Assembly: GCA_026413225.1 (NCBI GenBank)
Contig: JAPMTP010000045.1
Span: 434,001 to 498,000, forward strand
Origin: Otis tarda
Lineage: Eukaryota > Chordata > Aves > Otidiformes > Otididae
DNA: 64,000 nt
Reading direction: 5' to 3'
Shown here: positions 57,022 through 64,000 of the stretch, piece by piece
Layout: every line of letters begins with the position of its first letter
Numbering within the stretch: the first letter of the stretch is position 1
Translations under genes and position numbers: made by a program
The notes under the pieces: model-generated
The model's input: only the letters and a program-made list of their open reading frames with translations
What the model was told of the DNA's origin: nothing
The model's database searches: none

Positions 57022-57361
57022 CTGTGCCAAGAGACAAGACCCTTGAGGGACACCGTGACGGACAACAGCTGCCCAAACAGCTTGTGGAGAGCAGCACCCC
57101 GGGCACCCGCCGGTGACTATCGCGGGGTGGGTGGGAACGTTCAGCTCAGTTCTTGGTGACTTCAACACACGGCCACTGGCACGTGTTCCACTAAACCCCG
57201 ATCTCAGTTCACGTGGCGCTTGCATAGAACCCCCATCACTGAGCTCCGCTCCGCGGCTCTCGCACACACCTTTGGCTCCCGGGGAGATCCCGAAATGCCG
57301 CCAGCTGCTAGGAATCCACACAGCAGCTTTGGCCAAGGCCCCAGTTCACGGCTGCGTGTAC

Positions 57362-57521
57362 CTTAACTCATTAGCTGCTGCTTGCAGAGCTCTGTCCTTC
57401 TCCTTCATCACCATGGCCATCTCCAACAGCTCCTTTCTAAGCAGGTGCAGCTCCCGCTCTTGGTCTTTCACCTGGCACATGTTCTGCTCCACTTCTGACT
57501 TCAGCTGCTCACTCAACACTC
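57362..57521 (-). CDS. FHAD1: FHAD1 copy A, exon Eb
   Basis: 160-nt exon reading VLSEQLKSEVEQNMCQVKDQ then KEKDRALQAAANELR. One residue differs from copy D. Confidence 0.88.
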
Positions 57522-58357
57522 CTAGGCACACCACAGCTCCATGGGTGTCTGGCTCCCCCATCACCCAAGCCCTGGGGGATCCGCACCTCCCAGTGATCCG
57601 ACGCCCGCGGCCACGTCCCTTTTTCCCAAGGCATCATCGTGAGGGCCGTCAGCCATCATGGCGCTTGTCCCCACAAACCCTCGCCCTGCCCTCGCTCGCA
57701 GCCCTCGCCTCCTGGGTCCTGCCACCAGACCTTGCTTCCCTAAATCACGGCGCAGGGCTGGTCTCTTTGTCAGGGCAGATGCCGCAGTCACGGCTCGCTA
57801 CAGCCACTTGCCCTCTGCTTCGAGAAAAGCGGGGTCGCCAGCATTTCCTGGCCTGCCCGCTTTCACCCACCTGCCTTCCTCATTCGCTTCGCGCCGTTAT
57901 GGCCAGCAAAAGCGGGCCACGTGCATCCCTTCGTCTCACACCTCAGGCTCCTTTCTGCCCCATACAGCCTCCCCAAAGCAACGTCACTCCCACTGAGGGA
58001 TCCCCGGACAGGCTCTCCCAATTTAAAGCCTCAGGCCACCTTCGGCTCCAAGGGAGCCCAAGCAGTGGCATCCTGGAGAAAGATGGGCTCCATTTGTGTG
58101 CGTGTCCCCATCTCCCTCGGGGCATCTGCTCACCCTCACTCACCAGCACTGCTACCGCTTACCCAAGGACAGCGAGGAATTCACCCACCCCCAGAGGGAA
58201 CGGACCGCCTGCTTTGCCCCAAGCTGCCTACAGCTTCACTTTCGCATGGGGACATCGCTTTCCCGTAGCTGCCCTGTGTGTGCTTCATGCCTACTGCCCT
58301 CGTTACCGCTCCGTGGAAGGACAGGAAGACGGAGGCCATGCAGTATGCTTCACTAAC

Positions 58358-58418
58358 CTGTCAAGTCCAACATCCTAGCTCTGGTTACCTTGAGCTCGTT
58401 GCTTAGCCTGGTGGTGGC
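58358..58418 (-). CDS. FHAD1: FHAD1 copy A, short form of exon Ea
   Basis: 61-nt exon identical to copy D 1,291-1,351 (ATTRLSNELKVTRAR), with the TTGTAG acceptor at the junction. In phase with both neighbours. Confidence 0.7.
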
Positions 58419-58629
58419 CTACAAGAGAGGATTGGCAGCGACTGTTACCAGGCTTGCAGGACTCCCCCTTTCTCGTGGCTGATGCGCATCCCTGTCTAGA
58501 CCGGGGAGACCACCCGCTGGCCACCAATGGCCCCCTGACCAAACTGGACCACCGTGCTGCAGAGCCCTTCCACATTTTGTTCTTCCAAGCGTGAGCACTT
58601 CTGCTTTGCCTCCTGCGCGTGCCACTCAC

Positions 58630-58737
58630 CTCAGTTAGGCTTCTCAGCTGGCTCTCCAGGTCTTGGATCTTCTTCTGTCCTTCCTCCAATAGTTGCTTGC
58701 ACTTGTCCTTCTCCTTGGCGATAGCACTCTCCAGCAT
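58630..58737 (-). CDS. FHAD1: FHAD1 copy A, coiled-coil exon (MLESAIAKEKDKCK)
   Basis: 108-nt exon identical in protein to copy D 1,563-1,670. Confidence 0.87.
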
Positions 58738-59618
58738 CTGAGGAGCGACAGCCCTCAGCAAAAAAAACCCAACCTATCCTTTCGGAACAGACTCTGGAAT
58801 GCAATCGGGAAGGTCACCACTCTGGAGCAGGGGCATGTCATGGGGAAAAAAGCCAGACAGGACACGAGGCGACTCGGAGATGGAGGGGAGAAGAGCGCCT
58901 GGGGAACGGCACGGCACAGAGACTAAGCAGGAGCCGCTTACTCAGCTGCTCCTTACCTGCTTCCTTGGGAAAAACGAAGCTGGAAAAAGCCATTCCCAAA
59001 GCGACACACACAAGTGTGCTAGGAATTGCCTCGCCAGACCACCGCAATAGGCTGTCCCCATCACACTGCACAGACACGGCAAAACACTCACTCACGCCTT
59101 GACCGACAGCGTGTCCTGCACCAGCCCCATCACCTCCACGCCCCGGGCTTCCCCGGGACTGCAGCTGACCCAGCGAGAACCTGCCAGCCCGCCACCGCCC
59201 CCACCTTCTCCACAGCCACAACAGACCTCAACACACCTCAAAGGAGCTCAGCACGGGGAAGGGAGGGAGCACATGGCTTGCAAGGAGGCCGGCCTGCGCT
59301 GGCATTCCAGCTCCTACACACAATGCAACTTCCCCCTAAGCTCACGTTATCTGGATGCTGCTCCTTGCTTCCCGCTTTCTCCCAGGGACGGACCGGCTGC
59401 AGCGCACCCTGCCATTACCTGCATGCTTTCTGGTTCCAGGGCGGACACTCTGGGGAGTTATGATCTCCCACATCACCATGGGAGGATGGCCCGGCTCTTG
59501 GGACGGCTCCTAGGCATGTCACAGCTAGGGACATGCCTCTCCCTAGGCAACGCTACCACGGACACCTATTTCTCCTGCATACCAGTCCTCTTCCTCACAA
59601 ACCACCACACCGCCATAC

Positions 59619-59756
59619 CTCTTTGCTCTCCTTGTCCTTCTCCATTAGAACTTCCTTCATTTTCCTCTCCAAGTCTTGCTGGTGTTTCGCTTCCAGCTCC
59701 TTCATGTGCTTCTGCAGCAACGCTGCCTGCGACTCCTGGAGCCCCTCTAATTGGTA
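59619..59756 (-). CDS. FHAD1: FHAD1 copy A, coiled-coil exon (YQLEGLQESQAALL)
   Basis: 138-nt exon with one change from copy D (Arg to Gly in YQLEGLQESQ). Confidence 0.84.
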
Positions 59757-60070
59757 CTACAGGAAACCAGCAGACACGGAGGACTTCCAGAAAGCGTGTC
59801 GGTGGAAGAGCAAGAAACAAGCATCCCGTGTGCATTCCCTACCACGCCTTTCACAAGAGCATCCTTGCTGCGTTAGAGATACAGCCGCTGGCACACTGAC
59901 AGCACGAGCTCAGGCTTCTCCACCCCCCTGCATTTACTGCCACCCCAGGGACCACCGCTACTGCGCGTTCCCAGGCCGGGAGCCACACTGCCTTGCTTGA
60001 CTCAACCACCGCATTTACCGACACAACGCTCCCCAGCACCGCGGCTCCACAGACACACGCGTTTCCATAC

Positions 60071-60141
60071 CTGTAGCATCTGATTCTTCCGCGCCGTTTC
60101 CTGACTGTTTTTCACCAGTTTCTGCAAAGTGGGCAGCAGCC
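60071..60141 (-). CDS. FHAD1: FHAD1 copy A, exon (GLLPTLQKLVKNSQET)
   Basis: 71-nt exon identical to copy D 2,994-3,064, phase 1 in and 0 out. Confidence 0.8.
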
Positions 60142-61012
60142 CTGCAAAAGCCAAGGGAGCCTCGCTGCACGGGGTGCTCACACAGCCCATGTTCACCACC
60201 CGGAGCATCCTCAGCGGCCTGGGCACGCTGCTTGCCTCCTCGGCCGCTGATGACCTTCAGCCCTGGCCCTCACCCCCCTCGCCTGATGGCGGAGGACACA
60301 GGCAGCAGGGAGGAGAGGGGACGGCCACTGACTCCCCACGCAGTCACCCCCTGCGCTCGTTACCCACAGCCACACTCGACGTGGGCTGCCCATCCTGGGG
60401 CAGCAGATGTGCAATTGTCGGGGAAGGGGAGACCCATGGGCAACAGCTCTGCCTTTCTTCCAGAGACCCTCGCCATCCTGGAGACACTCATCAGCCTCTC
60501 ACCACGGGATTCAGGCTCCGAGATCCTCTCCGAGGGTCTCCCAGAGGCCAGCCCCAGGCCTCCCCTCCGCATTTACTGGAACTGCGGCACATTCCCACCC
60601 CCAGGAAATGGCTGCTATGGTTGAGATGTCGCTGGAAGGGAGCCTGACTGCGCACGCAGTCCGCTGGCAGGCAATAAGAGTGCACACACTGCATGAGCAC
60701 ATCGACCCCAGAGGAAAGCCTCGCTCCACGAGTGTCACAGGACAAAGACCGGCAGCAAAGGCACCAGGCTCCTTGCCCGCCATCAGGGCTTGCTAAACCT
60801 GGGATGCAGGGAGGGACCTTGCAGCTCTTTGCAGCGTACACCTTCATCACGCTGGCAACCATTCCTACAAGCAGGAACCCCTCGACAAGAACCTCTTGCT
60901 CCTTGCCCACTGCCTTTGGTCTGGGGAAGGCTGCTGCCATGACTTGCAAGCCTTCCTCCCTGCTGGTCCCCCATCCCCTCCTCGCTCTCTGGACACCCAG
61001 CGGGACACAGAC

Positions 61013-61208
61013 CTTTCCCAGAGGTCATCTGGTGCATCCCTGTGCTGGCCAGCAGCCGCTCCGCGCCCTCCAGCCAGGACAACAGCACACGTGCCATTTC
61101 CACCACCGCCGCCCCAATGGGCGAGATGGAGTGGTCCAGGCACACCGCCTCCAGCCTCCCCAGTTCCTCTCGCAGGCTGTTGCTGCTGCAGGGGCTCCTC
61201 AGGCATGC
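61013..61208 (-). CDS. FHAD1: FHAD1 copy A, Cys-rich exon (ACLRSPCSSNSLREE)
   Basis: 196-nt exon identical in protein to copy D 3,935-4,130, with SWLEGAERLLASTGM matching human SWLEEVEQLLRDLGI. Confidence 0.9.
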
Positions 61209-61587
61209 CTGGAGAAAACACAGCCGGTCCACACGCTAGCTTGCACAGTTTGCGGACTTCCATGCCTTGGCACAACAGACAACATCTCTGAGAAAGTCCT
61301 GGGGACAGCCTGGTGAAGGCTTCGGTACGACACTTGGCTTCTGGGGTCAGTATCTGGGGTGGGAATGGCAGGCCCTGGGGAGGACACTTCCACCCCACCT
61401 CCCCCATTGCTTGCCAACCAACACTTTTTGGGGGCTACACTCCCCTCTCGCTGCTCTGCAGAGCTCCGCGCTGCCTAGTGCGCATGCCCAAGCATCTCTT
61501 TTCCCTCTCCTCACCTCACGCCCAAAAACTGCCCCGTGCCACTTATCTCCCGGCTGCCAGTTGGCCAACGGCCTTTAAAGGACTGAC

Positions 61588-61740
61588 CTGGAGCTGGCCC
61601 AGGGATTTCTGGAACACCTCAACTTTTGTCGACACCTCCTTCTCCCTGAAGAGCCTGGAGTTTATTTCTTCTAGCAGAGACTTCACTCTCTTCTGACTCT
61701 GTTGCTTTTCTTGAGACGTCTCCCTGACCTTGTCTATCAC
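61588..61740 (-). CDS. FHAD1: FHAD1 copy A, coiled-coil exon (VIDKVRETSQEK)
   Basis: 153-nt exon; one residue differs from copy D (EKEVSTKVEV for EKEVLTKVEV). Confidence 0.85.
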
Positions 61741-62102
61741 CTGGCAAAAGCACACGACAGAGAATAAAGCGCCATCTTACCATCCTTTTCCAGCTGAGGG
61801 AAACATCCGCTGCCACACGGCCTGTCTCTGTGGCCTATAATTAAAGCTCTGTGCAATGTAGCAGCCCCATCAGACTCCCGGACTTCTCCTGCTTGCAGCC
61901 CACCGACTCCATGCGAGCTTTGGCGGACACAGAGGATCGTGTCTTTCATGTCAGGTGGCAGCGCCACGAACCTGGGAGAGCTGCTGCCCAGCTTACAGCC
62001 TGGAGAGTCTTGGATGCTACCACTGCACGGAGCAGGCACCATGGCCGTTCCGTAGCGATCGACTCGAGCCGCTTCGGCTCAAGTCCTGCTCTCCGAACTC
62101 AC

Positions 62103-62123
62103 CTGCTCCTCCGTCAGAGCCTC
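62103..62123 (-). CDS. FHAD1: FHAD1 copy A, possible micro-exon (EALTEEQ)
   Basis: Same as copy D 5,025-5,045: strong donor, uncertain acceptor. Confidence 0.4.
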
Positions 62124-62268
62124 CTCTGCACCACCCACTGCTCCTGGAGAACAGACTTGAATCACTTGGATTTTGAAGGACTTCAGCTACAGCAGAAATC
62201 AACATGGGAAGACACAAATCACTGAAACCTGCTAGCAGCTCTGCTGCCCAACCCAGCCCTCTACATAC

Positions 62269-62313
62269 CAAGGCAAAGGCTGTCCTGGCACCTTCCTCCT
62301 CCGACACCGAGGT
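62269..62313 (-). CDS. FHAD1: FHAD1 copy A, short exon (TSVSEEEGARTAFAL)
   Basis: 45-nt exon identical to copy D 5,191-5,235. The acceptor is weak, so the start is uncertain. Confidence 0.5.
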
Positions 62314-62428
62314 CTCTGCGCTCAGGCACGATGACCTTACCTTTGCCTTGGCAACACTCGTCCCGTAGCTGCCTCCAGCCCGGACCGTGGATCCTGCCGA
62401 TCCTGCCCCATGCCCACAGACGCCCTAC

Positions 62429-62536
62429 CTGCTCCTTGGCCTGCTCCAGGTTGGCTCTCAGCAGCTCCTCCTTGCGCCCCATGGCCTGCAGCTGCAGGGC
62501 TTGCTTGGCGCGGTGTTGCTTCAGCATCTTCTCAGC
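62429..62536 (-). CDS. FHAD1: FHAD1 copy A, coiled-coil exon (AEKMLKQHRAKQ)
   Basis: 108-nt exon differing from copy D by one residue (ALQLQAMG for ALRLQAMG). Confidence 0.86.
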
Positions 62537-62663
62537 CTGCAAGCCAAGAGCATTTGCACATCAAAGCCAGACCAGTCAAACATGCCAGAAGCGCTTCTGC
62601 CCAGACCATCTCGTGCCCATTCCTCCCTGCCCTCCGCCGCGTACCCCACAGCCAGATCCTTAC

Positions 62664-62768
62664 CTTGGCTTTCTCAGCCAGCTGCCCTCGCGTGATCTCC
62701 TGCTCAGCGCAATACTTCTGCACCTCCCGCTGCAGCTGCTCCACGTCGCGTTCCAGCTCCTTGACACG
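62664..62768 (-). CDS. FHAD1: FHAD1 copy A, coiled-coil exon (RVKELERDVEQL)
   Basis: 105-nt exon identical in protein to copy D 5,586-5,690; CAG acceptor and GTAAGG donor intact. Confidence 0.87.
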
Positions 62769-63163
62769 CTGCAAGAGTCCCGGGACAGCGCAGGCTCTCA
62801 CCAGAGGAGCTCGGCACTGCCTCTCCAGAGGGTTTCTCCCACTAAGCCCTACATTTTCCCCATCTGGCCCATTTCCTTTAGCCCACAGCTTTCTCCTCTC
62901 AACGTTTACTGTGGTCACATTGGTTTTCGAGTGGCTTGCACTCTTATTTCAGACACCATTCTCCTGCATTGCAGCGCGGTGTTACGATTTCTACCGGAGC
63001 TTACATTTCTCCGGCTCCCTCTGCACATTAGGCACCTTCTATTACAGGAGTCGGAGGCAAAGCACCTCCCTCAAAATGCCCAGTCGCTTTTTCTCTCAAC
63101 GATGCATTCCCACGCCCGCTGCTCGCCCGCGCACTCCATCGCCCCAAACGCCTTGCAACTCAC

Positions 63164-63211
63164 ATTTTGGCTCAGAGTCAATTCTCGCTCTCTGAGCTCC
63201 CGCTTCTCTTC
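63164..63211 (-). CDS. FHAD1: FHAD1 copy A, 16-codon exon
   Basis: 48-nt exon identical to copy D 6,086-6,133 (EEKRELRERELTLSQN). Confidence 0.7.
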
Positions 63212-64000
63212 CTGTCTAGAGCACTAGAATGAACGGCGCCCAAGGAAGAAAAAAACAAGACGTCAGAGCAGGCAGATACCGTCATTTCTGCAGCAACTGT
63301 CGGCCCGTACTTCAGTGCCCCAGCCCTGCTACGTGCTGCGATGATGGAGTGCCCGCCATGGGGCTGTCAAGGCACAGAGACCAGGAGAGTGCCCGCACCT
63401 GGAAATGCCCCTTTTTAAGGCATTGCCTGGCTGAGGGAAGGACAAACACCCGCAGGGAGTACCCAGTGACAGAGCTAAACTCCTCTGGCTTCGGAAAGAC
63501 TTCGACAGGGATGGGGGAAAGGATCCAAGGCAACAATCCCAATTACAAACATCGATGGCCACCCGACCGTGATGGCAACAGACATCTCGTGTGCTTTTCA
63601 GCTCTGCGCTCCAGGGTATCGGGGATTCACAGTCCCACCCGAGCGCCTCACACCAGCTCCCGCCTCCCTCCGGCTCTTCCTGCATCCACGGAGCGGAGGA
63701 AACCCACCCAGGGATGCTCGGGGACGCACTCTCTGCCTTGAAATGAGTGCTGCGGGACAAGTGCCACCAGACACCCAGCAGGATGTGTCACTGGGATGCC
63801 TGGTCCCCCCTGCCTCAAGTGCGTGCAGTTTCTCAAGCGCTCGTACAGATCAACCCTTTCCCACTGGGCTGATTTGCGGCACAGCTCTTCTCCAGTACGC
63901 TGCTTGGGGAGGATGCTCGGCCAGGTCCAGGCTGGCAGGTGCGGTGACCCCCACCTGCAGCCCCCGGGCCCCAGGCAGCTTTTCCATTGCTTCAAATTCA

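Larger units (their letters stand above)
52713..64000 (-). other. FHAD1: FHAD1-like gene, copy A (3' two-thirds, to the right edge)
   Basis: Locus entering from the right edge, with exons matching copy D and then a single set of Eb, Ec, Ed, an extra exon, Ee, Ef and Eg. Splice phases fit across nearly all joins; the Ed to next-exon join is unresolved. It lies just upstream of an EFHD2-like exon in the same orientation, the order FHAD1-EFHD2 known from human, so A is the best candidate for the original locus. Positions 63,212-64,000 are intron. Its 3' end differs from those of B and C. Confidence 0.85.

Overview
The window reads as vertebrate, most likely avian, nuclear DNA. Three things point that way: CR1 LINE copies ending in the octamer-type 3' repeat, an ERV-L-type provirus and gamma-like retroviral remnants typical of bird genomes, and compact GC-rich genes with short introns split by clean GT-AG sites. 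There are no bacterial-style genes. Nearly all long open frames on the + strand are shadows of GC-rich introns.

The content is dominated by repeated copies of one gene on the minus strand. Its exons encode a long coiled coil that matches, exon by exon, what I recall of human FHAD1 (forkhead-associated phosphopeptide binding domain 1, a coiled-coil protein linked to cilia and sperm). In the direction of transcription (right to left) I see: copy A (64,000 to about 52,713, entering from the right edge); an orphan first exon resembling EFHD2 (51,211-51,290), which is FHAD1's downstream neighbour in human; a retroelement block (about 39,943-50,764); fragment B, an FHAD1 3' end (39,940 to about 38,138); copy C (about 35,600 to 15,067), rearranged; and copy D (about 12,550 to the left edge). 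Copies A and D have the same exon set where both are visible and are nearly identical over their shared 6.9 kb. In D, 17 exons chain in frame from a Ser/Pro-rich linker exon to the left edge.

Copy C is the odd one. Four block deletions have removed central exons, while a 4.7-kb segment carrying four C-terminal coiled-coil exons is present three times in tandem (17.5-31.06 kb). Splice phases do not fit across these junctions, so C looks like a transcribed-type pseudogene or a non-coding relic rather than a longer protein. Copies C and D each have a CpG-rich upstream region with RFX X-box half sites and a forkhead site, as expected for a motile-cilium gene. The 3' ends in fragment B and copy C keep a poly(A) signal followed by a GT-rich stretch. 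I found no exon for the FHA domain.

The middle block (39.9-51.2 kb) holds the 3' half of an ERV-L (minus), the 3' half of a gamma-like provirus with a broken envelope and one LTR (plus), a GC-rich host stretch, a G-rich minisatellite, a decayed gamma-like provirus with a CR1 inserted in it, and a second block of the same minisatellite next to the EFHD2-like exon. This block separates copy A from the other copies and replaces the rest of EFHD2.
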